A stretch of DNA of 64,000 nucleotides from Halorhabdus utahensis DSM 12940 (GTDB lineage: Archaea > Halobacteriota > Halobacteria > Halobacteriales > Haloarculaceae): contig NC_013158.1 in assembly GCF_000023945.1 (NCBI RefSeq), positions 2,480,001 to 2,544,000 of the forward strand. Direction: 5' to 3'. Both the position numbers and the translations under genes were made by a program. Of the stretch, positions 8,751-17,607 are shown piece after piece. Position 1 is the first letter of the stretch. Each line of letters opens with the position of its first letter. The notes under the pieces were generated by a model. That model worked only from the letters and a program-made list of their open reading frames with translations, did not search any database and was not told the DNA's origin.

Positions 8751-10607
8751 TCACGTCAGCAAGAATAGCAGGAGACTGATCGCGACGACGGCGAAGACGA
8801 ACATCCCGGCGAGCGCCCCGCCCATCGAGACGACGGCGTTGGCGGTACTCGCAAGCGTTTCGGTCCGGTCGGTCCCGAAGACGGTGACTTTCGCTTTCTC
8901 GCTGGCCATCCCGGCTTCGACGGGTTCGAGATCGTCGAGAGCGGCATCGACGAGTCCGTCGATCACGTCGATCAGATCCTCGCCTGGGATCTCGTCGCCG
9001 ACCTGGTTCTCGGCCTCGACCGTGTTGACGACGTGGGTGTCCGAGGTCATCACCTCCAGCAGATCGACCTGGTCGATCGCGTCGACGATCTCCTCGCGGA
9101 GGCCGGGTTCCATGTTGTTGCCGTCGACCAGCACGTAGGCCGTCGTCCCCCCGTCGACGTCGACGACGGCCACGCGGACGCCGAGCGGCCCGATCCCGTC
9201 CTGTGGTCCCCAGGGTGTCTCGTCGTGGGCCGTGCCGAGGCGGAGCGATCCCTGTTCGGCCGCTTCGAGGCGCTCACCGAGACGATCAGCCCCATGGATC
9301 AGGTCGAACGATCGTTCGCCGCCGGGGACGACGTGTCCCAGGTTCTCGCCTTCGAGGCCGTTGTTGCAGTTGTGGGCGTCGACGACCATGATTTCCGATA
9401 GGTGGCCGTTTCGTGCCTCGGCAGCGGCCGAGAGGCCGACGGCGTACTCGATATCGTCGGCAAATCCCGGCGAGTACGTCACGGTCGCGAGCGCATTGTC
9501 GCCGAAGGCCTGCCCGGTGAGGGTCGCTTCTCCCTCCTCGAGACGCTCGCCGGGCGTCGCGGTTTCGGTATACTCGATGCGGTCGTGGGCTCGCTCGGCG
9601 GCGTCGAGGATCGTTTCCACTTCCCGTTCAGTCACGAGATTGAAATCGTGACCGGCGGTGGCGTGTGGCGGAAAACCCAGCCCGTCGGCCTCCTGGGCGA
9701 TCCGCTTTGGCAGGTTGCCGCCGCCGATCTCACCCATCGGCCCGGGGTGGATCATCGGCAGGACGAACCGCGCCTTCTCGTCGCCGTCGGGTCGACGGAA
9801 CACGAGGACGCTCACCGGCACGAGCGCTTCCTCGCCGATTTCCTCGAAGAACTCCTCGAGCTCGTTCGATCCCTCCGCGATGTGGCCGATGAACCCTTCG
9901 AGGAAATCCAGCGCACTCACGCCGAGACTTCGCCGCCAGGGCCAGTCGATAGTGACGAGAAACAGCCAGACGGCGATCGCGTAGATCCCACAGAGCAACG
10001 CCAGGACGAAGAAATCGTTCGGCAGAATCACCAGCAGTTCGGCCGGGGCCTGTTCCGGCCGCGAGAGGTAGGATCTGGCGAGTGGTCCGCCGATCTCCAG
10101 ATACCGCATCGTCCCGCTGTAGACGAACAGCAACACGGCGGCAGCGACGGTCTGGATGCTCGCCGGGACCGCCGCGACGGCCAGTCGGTGGCGAGACACG
10201 GCCATGATGACGAGCAATCGGACGGCGAAGATGGCTGCCAGCGCGAACAGGAGGGCGTCGAAGACGAAGTTCTGTCCGAGCGGCGCGACTGCGGATACCA
10301 GACTCGCACCGGTCATGATGGCGATGACGAGCAACTCACAGCCGAGCGCGAGCAGCGACGCGCGACTCGGCGTCAACTGGCCACCGATCAGCCGATCGAC
10401 CGGCGGCGTCAGGACACCGGCCGCAAGCGTCGGCAAGCCGATGTAGAAGATCCCCTGCCATGCGTCCTCGAGGATGTACCGCGAGTCGAAGGCCGCGACG
10501 CCGACGATCGCCGCGATCAGCACCGCAAACCCGATGCTCGAATACCACCGGGGGGCACGGAAGATATATCGCGAGAGGCCGGCGAGATTGCCCTGCGTCG
10601 TCGTCAT
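8751..10607 (-). CDS. DUF2070 family membrane protein
   Basis: A 618-residue archaeal membrane protein. About six or seven helices occupy residues 20-235; a large soluble domain follows with the family hallmarks PMIHPGPMGEIGGGNLP near residue 280 and a conserved histidine/asparagine segment (VVDAHNCN) near 400. One hydrophobic helix ends the protein. DUF2070 is widespread in Euryarchaeota and has no established function; the HPGP and DAHN motifs look like a metal or catalytic site. A TATA-like box at 10632-10641 supports the ATG at 10607. Confidence 0.85.
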   Translation of the reverse strand: MTTTQGNLAGLSRYIFRAPRWYSSIGFAVLIAAIVGVAAFDSRYILEDAWQGIFYIGLPTLAAGVLTPPVDRLIGGQLTPSRASLLALGCELLVIAIMTGASLVSAVAPLGQNFVFDALLFALAAIFAVRLLVIMAVSRHRLAVAAVPASIQTVAAAVLLFVYSGTMRYLEIGGPLARSYLSRPEQAPAELLVILPNDFFVLALLCGIYAIAVWLFLVTIDWPWRRSLGVSALDFLEGFIGHIAEGSNELEEFFEEIGEEALVPVSVLVFRRPDGDEKARFVLPMIHPGPMGEIGGGNLPKRIAQEADGLGFPPHATAGHDFNLVTEREVETILDAAERAHDRIEYTETATPGERLEEGEATLTGQAFGDNALATVTYSPGFADDIEYAVGLSAAAEARNGHLSEIMVVDAHNCNNGLEGENLGHVVPGGERSFDLIHGADRLGERLEAAEQGSLRLGTAHDETPWGPQDGIGPLGVRVAVVDVDGGTTAYVLVDGNNMEPGLREEIVDAIDQVDLLEVMTSDTHVVNTVEAENQVGDEIPGEDLIDVIDGLVDAALDDLEPVEAGMASEKAKVTVFGTDRTETLASTANAVVSMGGALAGMFVFAVVAISLLLFLLT

Positions 10608-10631
10608 TCCAACTGATGGTTTTCCCGACAG

Positions 10632-10641
10632 GGGTTAAAAG
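10632..10641 (-). promoter_or_regulatory. TATA-like box for the DUF2070 gene
   Basis: On the minus strand the sequence reads TTTTAACCCC, centred about 30 bases from the ATG at 10607. A transcript start within a few bases of the start codon is expected. Confidence 0.45.
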
Positions 10642-10688
10642 TATCTGACTGTGACTCCGTCGACGTGAACATCGGCGTCCCCGTGACG

Positions 10689-12788
10689 TTACTGATAGAT
10701 GCGCCGGTAGAGCGCGAGTACGTCGCCGACGTCGACACCGCCGTCGCCGTCGAAGTCGTAGGCGTCGGCGTTTTTCTGGACCACCTCGCTGTTGACGTTG
10801 GTCAACAGCGACCGGACATCGCTGACGTCGACGGTGCCGTCGCCGTTGACGTCTTCATGCAGGCCATCGCCGTCCAGATCCTGGGACGGCCCCTCACCGC
10901 CGGGCAGCCCACCGGCTGGCGTCCCCTCGCTACCGCCGGCTTCGCTGTCATCCTGCTCTCCCTCGCTCTCGCCGGACGTGTCCGTCTCAGTGTCGGTGTC
11001 GCCATCCGTTCCGACCGCCGTCTCTCCGGTCTCCGCCCGGACTGGGAGGTCGTGGGCTCGCACCCCCTCGGCAAAGTCGATCACTGCGAGGCCGCCGATG
11101 TCGACCGTCTGGGCCGCGGCACCGAGCCAGATCTCGGTCCACCACTCGCCGGGGGCGGCCGAAACGCCGAACTCGATCGGGAAGTAATACCGCTGCCACT
11201 CGGCACCCAGTGGCGGCTGGGCCCCGGTCACGTAGTTGTCCGGCGTATTGGTCGACGCCGTCGACTTGTAGGTCACCGACGCTTCCTCTCCGGGCGTGCG
11301 CATGTACGCGACACCGAGGAGGACTTGCCCGCGCTCCAGTTCGCGCTCGCCGAAGGACTTGAGGGTGATCCCCCACGGATTCTCCGGTGGATCGGTCACC
11401 GAGAAGCGGGCCGCCTCCGAGAACGGTACCTCGTCGCCGACCGCCAGTGACGACCGCTCGAGGCGGTCGGCGTTGCCGCCGTCGATCTCGTAGGTGTCCC
11501 AGACGACCGACTCGTCAGTACCGTTGACGAACTGGCCCGCGCTGGGGAGGTCGTACCCCGTGAGATCACTGACGAGCGTCGCATAGTACGGATCGTCGGT
11601 GTCGGTCCACGTCTCGTATCCGTCGCCAGTCCCATCGCCAACGTCATCGCCAACGCCACCGCCATCACCAGTCCCGTCGTCACCGCCACTGCAGTAGCCT
11701 CCTTCGCCGGGGACGGCCATCTCGCTGGACGGCGTTCCGTCGCAGCCGATGATGGGCCACCCGTCCTCCCATTGGATCGGATCGACGAACAGCTGCCGTG
11801 CCGGCGGCCAGCCGTTGTCGACGAACTCCGGGCCTTCGGTGTCGTAAGCGTGATAGACGAACCAGTAGGTGCCGTCGTCGTCGACCGTCACGTCACCGTG
11901 GCCCGGCCCGACGAAGCGATCGTTGTCACCGAGGTGAGTCGGCCCCGCGTTCCACTCGTCACGCTCGAGCATCGGGGTGCCGTCCCGGTCATGGTACGGG
12001 CCGAGGAGGTTCTCTGATCGACCGACCTCGACCTCGTACGTGCTGTCGAACCCATCACAGCAATCGCCGGTGGAGCCAAAGACGTACCAGTAGTCTCCCC
12101 GCTGGAAGATTGCCGGCCCCTCGTAGGCGCTTCCGGCGATCTGATTGAACGTCCCGGGCTGGTAGTCCTGCAGGTCCTCGGTGAGTTCCACCACGTTAAT
12201 GCCAGCAAAGTTAGCCCAGAAGAGGTACGGTGTCCCGTTGTGATAGGCGAAGTACGGGTCGATCGTGTTGCCAGGATAGGGGTGATCCGGGTTGGAGAGG
12301 ATCTCCCCATGGTCCGTGAACGGGCCGTCGGGCGTCTCCGACGTGGCCACGCCGATGCCGGGCACCTGACTGTCGTCGTCTCCGCGCGGCCAGAGGGCGT
12401 AAAACAGCACCCACTGGCCGTCGTGGTAGTGGACATCGGGTGCCCAGATCGACCCGTACAGCCAGCCGGGTCGGGAGTCGAACGCCTCGCCCTCGTACGT
12501 CCAGTTGACGAGGTCCGGCGAGGAGAGGATCGGTATCAACCTCTCGTCGCTATCCTCGATATAGCTCATGTTCGAGGCGTAGGCCCACCACGTTCCGTCC
12601 TCGGCACGGTGGATCGTGGGGTCCGCGAAGTCCGGCCCGTACAGCGGATTCGAGTAGTGGGTTCCGCCGTTGTCGGCTATCGCTGATCCGGACGTCCCGA
12701 GTATCCCCGTGGTACCGAGCGCCCCAACCCCGATCGATTTGAGTACGTGACGTCGATTCAGTGAGTGCGTGTCATCCCCCGCCGTCAT
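10689..12788 (-). CDS. Secreted GH43 glycoside hydrolase with C-terminal dockerin-like module
   Basis: A 699-residue Tat-exported protein (LNRRHVLKSIG at residues 10-20). The GH43 five-bladed propeller covers about 38-350, with the expected acids in FADPTI (base), NTIDPYF (pKa modulator) and YEGPAIF (acid). The segment STGDCCDGFDSTYEVEVGRS is typical of arabinanases, so an arabinan or arabinoxylan substrate is likely. A Gly/Asp linker leads to a beta-sandwich, probably carbohydrate-binding (about 395-590), then a Thr/Glu/Ser/Gly linker. The C-terminal 60 residues hold two calcium-loop repeats, VNGDGTVDVSD and DFDGDGGVDVGD, as in dockerin type I. A paralogous catalytic domain is at 44130. Confidence 0.87.
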   Translation of the reverse strand: MTAGDDTHSLNRRHVLKSIGVGALGTTGILGTSGSAIADNGGTHYSNPLYGPDFADPTIHRAEDGTWWAYASNMSYIEDSDERLIPILSSPDLVNWTYEGEAFDSRPGWLYGSIWAPDVHYHDGQWVLFYALWPRGDDDSQVPGIGVATSETPDGPFTDHGEILSNPDHPYPGNTIDPYFAYHNGTPYLFWANFAGINVVELTEDLQDYQPGTFNQIAGSAYEGPAIFQRGDYWYVFGSTGDCCDGFDSTYEVEVGRSENLLGPYHDRDGTPMLERDEWNAGPTHLGDNDRFVGPGHGDVTVDDDGTYWFVYHAYDTEGPEFVDNGWPPARQLFVDPIQWEDGWPIIGCDGTPSSEMAVPGEGGYCSGGDDGTGDGGGVGDDVGDGTGDGYETWTDTDDPYYATLVSDLTGYDLPSAGQFVNGTDESVVWDTYEIDGGNADRLERSSLAVGDEVPFSEAARFSVTDPPENPWGITLKSFGERELERGQVLLGVAYMRTPGEEASVTYKSTASTNTPDNYVTGAQPPLGAEWQRYYFPIEFGVSAAPGEWWTEIWLGAAAQTVDIGGLAVIDFAEGVRAHDLPVRAETGETAVGTDGDTDTETDTSGESEGEQDDSEAGGSEGTPAGGLPGGEGPSQDLDGDGLHEDVNGDGTVDVSDVRSLLTNVNSEVVQKNADAYDFDGDGGVDVGDVLALYRRIYQ

Positions 12789-12984
12789 ACACCGGCTGAC
12801 ATCGCCGACTCACTAATGGTTTGTCATTCTTAACAAACAGATTGTGTTAATCGTACTGTGGCTGAGAGAGCGCCGCAAAATCGTCTCGCGACCGCTGAGT
12901 CCGGCGTGGGCGCGCCTTTCTACGCGGCACACCATTCACCCGTTTTGAGTCTCGTCGATTGCGGTCGTTGCGACAATCGGATAT

Positions 12985-13533
12985 TCACTCGCAGATGGAC
13001 AGAAAGTTCTCGAAGACTGCTTCGCCTTCTTCGGTATGGGCCACCTCTGGATGCCACTGGACGCCGTAGAGATCTCGGTCGGTGTCACTCATCGCCTCGA
13101 CACCACAGACGTCGGAGGTTGCCGTTCGCTCGAAGCCCGTCGGCACCTGCGTGACTTCGTCGGCGTGGCTGGCCCAGACCCGCGTTTCGGGTGCGAGTGA
13201 GCCGATCAATGGGTCCGCGTCGTCGAGAATGTCGACGGTCACGTCCGCGTAGCCGCCGTAGTCGCCTTCGCCGACCGCCCCGTCGAGTTCGGCAGCCATG
13301 ATCTGCATACCCAGACAGATGCCGAGGACCGGGACGTCGAGGTCGAGATACGCCGGGCTGTTGCCGATGCGGTCCATCGACGGACCGCCCGAGAGGACAA
13401 GCCCATCGGCGTCGATCTCAGCGGGTGGCGTGGTGTTGTCCACCAGCGAGACGTCAACTCCCAGATCCCGGAGCGCTCGCTGTTCGAGGTGGGTGAACTG
13501 GCCGTGGTTGTCGATCACGTCGATGCGGGTCAT
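12985..13533 (-). CDS. guaAA: GMP synthase glutaminase subunit (GuaAa)
   Basis: A 182-residue class I glutamine amidotransferase. GICLGMQ contains the nucleophilic cysteine, and WHPEVAHTEEGE gives the catalytic His and Glu. Size and sequence fit the separate archaeal subunit that supplies ammonia to the GuaAb synthetase for converting XMP to GMP. The synthetase is not in the window. A strong TATA box at 13557-13564 sits 27 bases upstream of the ATG, so the mRNA should be leaderless. Confidence 0.92.
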   Translation of the reverse strand: MTRIDVIDNHGQFTHLEQRALRDLGVDVSLVDNTTPPAEIDADGLVLSGGPSMDRIGNSPAYLDLDVPVLGICLGMQIMAAELDGAVGEGDYGGYADVTVDILDDADPLIGSLAPETRVWASHADEVTQVPTGFERTATSDVCGVEAMSDTDRDLYGVQWHPEVAHTEEGEAVFENFLSICE

Positions 13534-13556
13534 ACCCGCCGCTAACGGAGAAGTGG

Positions 13557-13564
13557 ATATATAT
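13557..13564 (-). promoter_or_regulatory. TATA box for guaAA
   Basis: The run ATATATAT is centred 27 bases before the ATG at 13533, matching a leaderless haloarchaeal promoter. Confidence 0.65.
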
Positions 13565-13597
13565 CCCCGGAAACGCGGTGAGGTCGAGCGCTACCCG

Positions 13598-14650
13598 TTA
13601 CTTGCCGCGTCGGAGCGGCATCGACCGATGTAATCGCAGCGTGACCGCGCACGTATCGCCGTTCTCGACGCTGATCGATCCACCATAGCCGCTGACGATC
13701 CACCGGACGATCCACAGATCTAGTCCCTCGCTGTGCTGGAGGGGCGTTTCGACGCCGGACTCCAGCGTTTCGATCTCCGCGGGTTTGAGACTGCCATTGA
13801 CGTCGACGATCCGGATCGAAACTCGCCCGGTGTCGCTCTTTTCGAGATGAATCGAGATCGTCGTGGCGTCACCGTGCGCCCGAACCGTCCGGAGGACGAT
13901 TTCGATCGCGGTTTCGAGCATCCAGTCGGCGCGGACCCACGCCGTCTCGGGCATCGATGTTTCAAAGCTGATGTCGCTGTCTGCCGCCCGCGTCTTTTCG
14001 ATCCCCGCATCCACACAGCTGACTGCGTCGACTGGGTGGCACTGGCGTTCCTCACGCATGACGGCCAGTTCGACCAGCCGAGCCTTCTCGGAGAGGGCAG
14101 CGATGTCGTCGATAGCAGTCCGAATCGTGCGTGTCGGTTCCAGGGTTCCCCTGGAGTCGCCGTCGAGTTGATCGAGCTGCCCGAGAATGACCGTCATATC
14201 GTTTCGGAGGTTGTGTCGGAGTACCCGTGAGAGCACTTCGGTACTCTGGGTGAGTGTCGTCGTCGAGCGGTCGAACTCGCGAATCGTCCCGGCTACGGTC
14301 CCTCCAGTCCCACCGAGGGCGATACTACTCACCAGTAGCGTTGATTCCGACGCCCCCGGGTCGGTCACTTGCGTGAGTCCGAACACCAGCAGACTCCCGA
14401 GCGTGACGACACCGATCCCCAGTCCGGCGTGGATGGCGACCCGCCAGATCTGATCGCCGTGCATGCCAATCCGGTCCAGCCAGTACCCAGCTGTCGCCAG
14501 TATGCCCGCCGCGAGCAACCCGAGGCCGCCGATGACCAGTGCTGACGGGTCGGTCCCCTGGACGGACAACAATGGGACGAACAACCCACACAGGAGAATA
14601 CCTGTCCCTGTGACGTAGTTCGTCCCGAGTGTCCGTTTCGTGACGGCCAT
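13598..14650 (-). CDS. Membrane histidine-kinase-like protein with degenerate ATPase domain
   Basis: A 350-residue protein from the ATG at 14650. Four to six hydrophobic helices fill residues 10-125 (GILLCGLFVPLLSV, VIGGLGLLAAGILATAGY, VTLGSLLVFGLTQV). The H-box VLRHNLRNDMTVILGQL holds the phospho-acceptor histidine near residue 145. The HATPase region follows, but the N-box reads LETAIEIVLRTVRAHG without the Mg-binding asparagine, and the G1 box (DVNGSLKPAE) lacks the usual DNGxGI. The end of the domain (GLDLWIVRWIV, GGSISVENGD) is recognisable. It may bind ATP poorly or act as a pseudokinase. No response regulator is adjacent. Confidence 0.75.
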   Translation of the reverse strand: MAVTKRTLGTNYVTGTGILLCGLFVPLLSVQGTDPSALVIGGLGLLAAGILATAGYWLDRIGMHGDQIWRVAIHAGLGIGVVTLGSLLVFGLTQVTDPGASESTLLVSSIALGGTGGTVAGTIREFDRSTTTLTQSTEVLSRVLRHNLRNDMTVILGQLDQLDGDSRGTLEPTRTIRTAIDDIAALSEKARLVELAVMREERQCHPVDAVSCVDAGIEKTRAADSDISFETSMPETAWVRADWMLETAIEIVLRTVRAHGDATTISIHLEKSDTGRVSIRIVDVNGSLKPAEIETLESGVETPLQHSEGLDLWIVRWIVSGYGGSISVENGDTCAVTLRLHRSMPLRRGK

Positions 14651-14764
14651 TTTCACGCAGTCTATATCTTCTCGAATTGGACACTTATGGGTAACCACTC
14701 TATTATTGGATGTGATAATCGGTGGGCGGTGCGGACGGATTGCCGAAGGGGATCCGGGACTCCG

Positions 14765-15403
14765 TCAGGAACTGTCGTCGAACCGATCGGCTGCCGACTC
14801 GAAGGATAGTTCCGACTGTTCCTGACTCCGACGGGCTTCTCGGGCTGCGATCGCTTCCGAGTCGGGCGACGCCGGGTCCGCGACGCCCGCCCAGGAGTTG
14901 TGGACTTTCGCGTGACACCACCGGCAGAGATAGATCGTGATCTCGTGGGCCAGTGCGTCTGTCTCGGCGCGGGTTCCGCCGTCGCCCGGTTCCGACCCGC
15001 TTGCTCGCGGGTCGCGTTCGCTTTCCGCTCGCGTTTCCGCGGCGCTTCGCGCCCCGCCCTCCGCGTACGAGAGGTGGTGTTCCTCCAGCAAGGGGCGTTC
15101 GTCAGTGTGGGCCGACCGGCGCTCTTCGAGGCCGCACCGTGCACACTCCCGGTCACGGTTGCGAGCACGCATGTGCGGGCAATCTTTCCAGTCCCACGGA
15201 CCGGTCAGTCCGGTTTCCTGTGGGTCGCCGACCACGGGACATCGGAAGTCGCGGCTGCTCAACTCGTCGGCGAACGACGGGTCGACGTCACCGCGGTCGA
15301 CGGCGAACCGGCACCGTCCCTCGTCGGTGCAATGATCGCAGCGGTCGACGTACGCGTAGGGGTCGCCGACGCCGACAGTCGTCCCCGCGTCCGTCTTCTT
15401 CAT
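14765..15403 (-). CDS. HNH-like multi-cysteine protein (DUF7097-like)
   Basis: A 212-residue protein from the ATG at 15403. Several Cys/His clusters are present: CDHCTDEGRC, CPHMRARNRDRECARCGLE, LEEHHLSYAEGG, and later LCRWCHAKVHNSW. The order of a CxxC knuckle, HH and a CxxCHxxxH end is that of a zinc-stabilised HNH fold, so nuclease or nucleic-acid binding is possible but unproven. Between HHLSYAEGG and HEITIYLC lies a Glu/Arg/Ser/Gly-rich stretch of about 40 residues encoded by palindrome-rich DNA (about 14950-15070); it looks like an insertion. Similar haloarchaeal proteins are listed as DUF7097, which I recall but cannot check. Confidence 0.55.
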   Translation of the reverse strand: MKKTDAGTTVGVGDPYAYVDRCDHCTDEGRCRFAVDRGDVDPSFADELSSRDFRCPVVGDPQETGLTGPWDWKDCPHMRARNRDRECARCGLEERRSAHTDERPLLEEHHLSYAEGGARSAAETRAESERDPRASGSEPGDGGTRAETDALAHEITIYLCRWCHAKVHNSWAGVADPASPDSEAIAAREARRSQEQSELSFESAADRFDDSS

Positions 15404-15513
15404 ATGCACATCTACGCGTCGACGGTGAAAACCGACACGGCCGCATCCAGCAGGAGGCACCGCCGTCGATCGACAACCCCCAACGTTATTCTCCCTCCTT
15501 TCGACCATCGAGT

Positions 15514-15876
15514 ATGCGCGTCGTGCACGAGCCAGCGGACGGCGACGAGACACGGACGCTGGCGACGGACATCCAGATGGCCGAGGGCGTCCTGGCGAAA
15601 GTCCGTGGGCTCCGGTTTCGTCGATCGCTTCCCGACGACTACGCGCTCGTGTTTCCGTTCGGGCACGCGGGCCGGCGGGACATCGACATGCTGTTCGTCC
15701 GTACTTCGATCGACGTGCTCTGGATCAGCGACAATCGCGTCCAGCAGGTCAAGACACTCCGGCCCTGGATCGGCTTCGGCCTGGCACGCGCCGACTGCGT
15801 CATCGAGTTGCCGCCCGGCGTGGCCGATGGCGTCGAAGCAGGCGACCGGGTCCTCGTCGAATCCGAGGACTCCTGA
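15514..15876 (+). CDS. DUF192 family protein
   Basis: A 120-residue protein from the ATG at 15514. The pattern ADDIQMAEG-like start, then KVRGLRFRRSLPDDYALVF, DIDMLFVRTSIDVLWI, VQQVKTLRPWIGF, and CVIELPPGVADGVEAGD follows the DUF192 (UPF0127) fold, a small beta-barrel found in archaea and bacteria. The function is unknown. It stands alone, divergent from the HNH-like gene. Confidence 0.85.
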   Translation: MRVVHEPADGDETRTLATDIQMAEGVLAKVRGLRFRRSLPDDYALVFPFGHAGRRDIDMLFVRTSIDVLWISDNRVQQVKTLRPWIGFGLARADCVIELPPGVADGVEAGDRVLVESEDS

Positions 15877-15919
15877 CCGCTGGAGCGCTCACCTGTGGCA
15901 GTCTGTGTCGTTCCGAGAT

Positions 15920-15926
15920 CAATATC
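15920..15926 (+). promoter_or_regulatory. TATA-like box for the leuA-family gene
   Basis: CAATATC is centred about 26 bases before the ATG at 15949. This favours a leaderless transcript and the long N-terminal form of the protein. Confidence 0.45.
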
Positions 15927-15948
15927 TTCATGAACGTCGAGCACATTC

Positions 15949-17586
15949 ATGCAACTACAATGTCGGAATATCCGACGAGCGAGGATAGAGGAAGTCGCCG
16001 CAAGGCGACTGGGCGCGAAATTCTCCCAGCGTAGCGAGGACCGAATTTTGCCAGGATTGTTCGGCGAGCACCCGGCGACCCAGTCACTCGAGTCGCTCTC
16101 TGACGTCGGGCTGCTCGATACGACGCTTCGAGACGGTGAACAGGCCCCCGGGGTATCGCTGTCGCCCGCGGAGAAAGCACACATCGCCAGAGAACTCGAC
16201 GCCGCCGGTATCGACGTGATCGAGGCCGGCAGCGCCGTCACCGGGCCGGGCGAGCGAGAGACGATTCGCCGCGTGACGGAGCTGGATCTCGACGCGACGA
16301 TCACGAGTTTCGCCCGCAACGTCGAGGGTGACGTCGATCTTGCCCTGGAGACCGGTGTCGACGGGGTGCACCTCGTCGTTCCAGCCAGCGATCGCCACAT
16401 CGAGGGGAAACTCTCGGCCACCCGCGAGGATGTCATCGCCGACACCGCTGACCTCGTGGCGTACGCGACCGATCACGACCTCTGGGTCGAGGTGATCGGC
16501 GAGGACGGCTCCCGGGCCGACCTGGATTTCCTCGAGGAACTCATGGGTGAAGCCCTCGATGCCGGCGCGGATCGGGTTTGCTACGCCGACACCGTCGGCC
16601 ACGCCACGCCCGACCGGACGCTGGATGCCGTCTCGCGGCTGGCCGATCTCGGCCCGACGAGCACCCACACTCACGACGACCTCGGGCTTGCGGTCACCAA
16701 CGCCCTGGTCTCGCTGGCGGCGGGTGCCGACCTCGTCCACGGGACGATCAACGGCATCGGCGAGCGGGCCGGCAACGTTGCCTTAGAGGAGGTCGCCATC
16801 GCCCTCGACCACGGTTACGGCGTCGAGACGATGGACCTCACGCAGGTCCACGATCTTGCCCAACTCATCGCCAACAAGACCGGCATTCCGCTGGCCCCGA
16901 ACAAGGCCGTCGTCGGCGAGAACGCCTTCACTCACGAGAGCGGCATCCACACCGACGGCACGCTCAAGGACGAGTCGATGTACGAGCCCTACCCGCCGGA
17001 GAAGGTGGGCCGGGAACGTCGACTCGCGCTGGGCAAACACGCCGGTCGGGCCGGCGTCGAGGCCGCCCTTGCCGAGCACGACGTCGACGTCACCGACGAC
17101 GAACTCGACGCCGTCTTCGAGCGCGTCAAGGACCTCGGCGAGCGCGACAAGCGCGTCACCGACGCCGACCTGCTCGCCATCGCCGAGGACGTCCAGGACC
17201 GCGAGCGCGAGCGCCGGATCGAACTCCTCGACCTGAACACGGTCGCCGGCAGCGGCACACCGACCGCGAGTATCCGCCTGCTCGTCGACGACGTCGAACG
17301 CACCGAGGCCTCGGTCGGCGACGGCCCCGTCGACGCCGCGATGAACGCCGTCGAGGCCGCCCTCGGTCACGATGTCGACTGGAGTCTGGACTCCTACCAC
17401 GTCGACGCCATCACCGGCCAGACCGACGCCGTCGTCACCGTCGAGGTCGAGATGTCCCGCGGCGACCGCTCGGTCACGGTCGCCAGAAGCGACGCTGACA
17501 TCACCCGGGCCTCCGTCGAGGCCATGGTCGAGGCCATCGACCGGCTGGTCGAGACGGAGTCCGGACCGCTGGTCGCTGACGACTAG
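15949..17586 (+). CDS. 2-isopropylmalate/(R)-citramalate synthase family protein
   Basis: A 545-residue HMGL-like synthase. LLDTTLRDGEQAPG near residue 52 is the acyl-transferase signature, THTHDDLGLAVTNAL and GTINGIGERAGN supply the metal-binding histidines and conserved loop, and VGENAFTHESGIHTDG follows. A C-terminal LeuA allosteric dimer domain covers about 405-540, so feedback control by leucine or isoleucine is likely. It condenses acetyl-CoA with 2-oxoisovalerate (leucine) or pyruvate (isoleucine); sequence alone does not settle which. The first 45 residues are basic, unlike homologues, and come from palindromic DNA. The TATA spacing supports the ATG at 15949; a TTG at 16048 is the alternative. 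Confidence 0.85.
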   Translation: MQLQCRNIRRARIEEVAARRLGAKFSQRSEDRILPGLFGEHPATQSLESLSDVGLLDTTLRDGEQAPGVSLSPAEKAHIARELDAAGIDVIEAGSAVTGPGERETIRRVTELDLDATITSFARNVEGDVDLALETGVDGVHLVVPASDRHIEGKLSATREDVIADTADLVAYATDHDLWVEVIGEDGSRADLDFLEELMGEALDAGADRVCYADTVGHATPDRTLDAVSRLADLGPTSTHTHDDLGLAVTNALVSLAAGADLVHGTINGIGERAGNVALEEVAIALDHGYGVETMDLTQVHDLAQLIANKTGIPLAPNKAVVGENAFTHESGIHTDGTLKDESMYEPYPPEKVGRERRLALGKHAGRAGVEAALAEHDVDVTDDELDAVFERVKDLGERDKRVTDADLLAIAEDVQDRERERRIELLDLNTVAGSGTPTASIRLLVDDVERTEASVGDGPVDAAMNAVEAALGHDVDWSLDSYHVDAITGQTDAVVTVEVEMSRGDRSVTVARSDADITRASVEAMVEAIDRLVETESGPLVADD

Positions 17587-17607
17587 AGGCCACGACCTTT
17601 TTACTTC

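Noticed and set aside
9402-10616. Long plus-strand reading frame opposite DUF2070
   Set aside because: It is an antisense shadow: Arg/Asp/Gly-rich, no motif, and the minus-strand frame is a recognisable family. High G+C haloarchaeal genes commonly show such frames.
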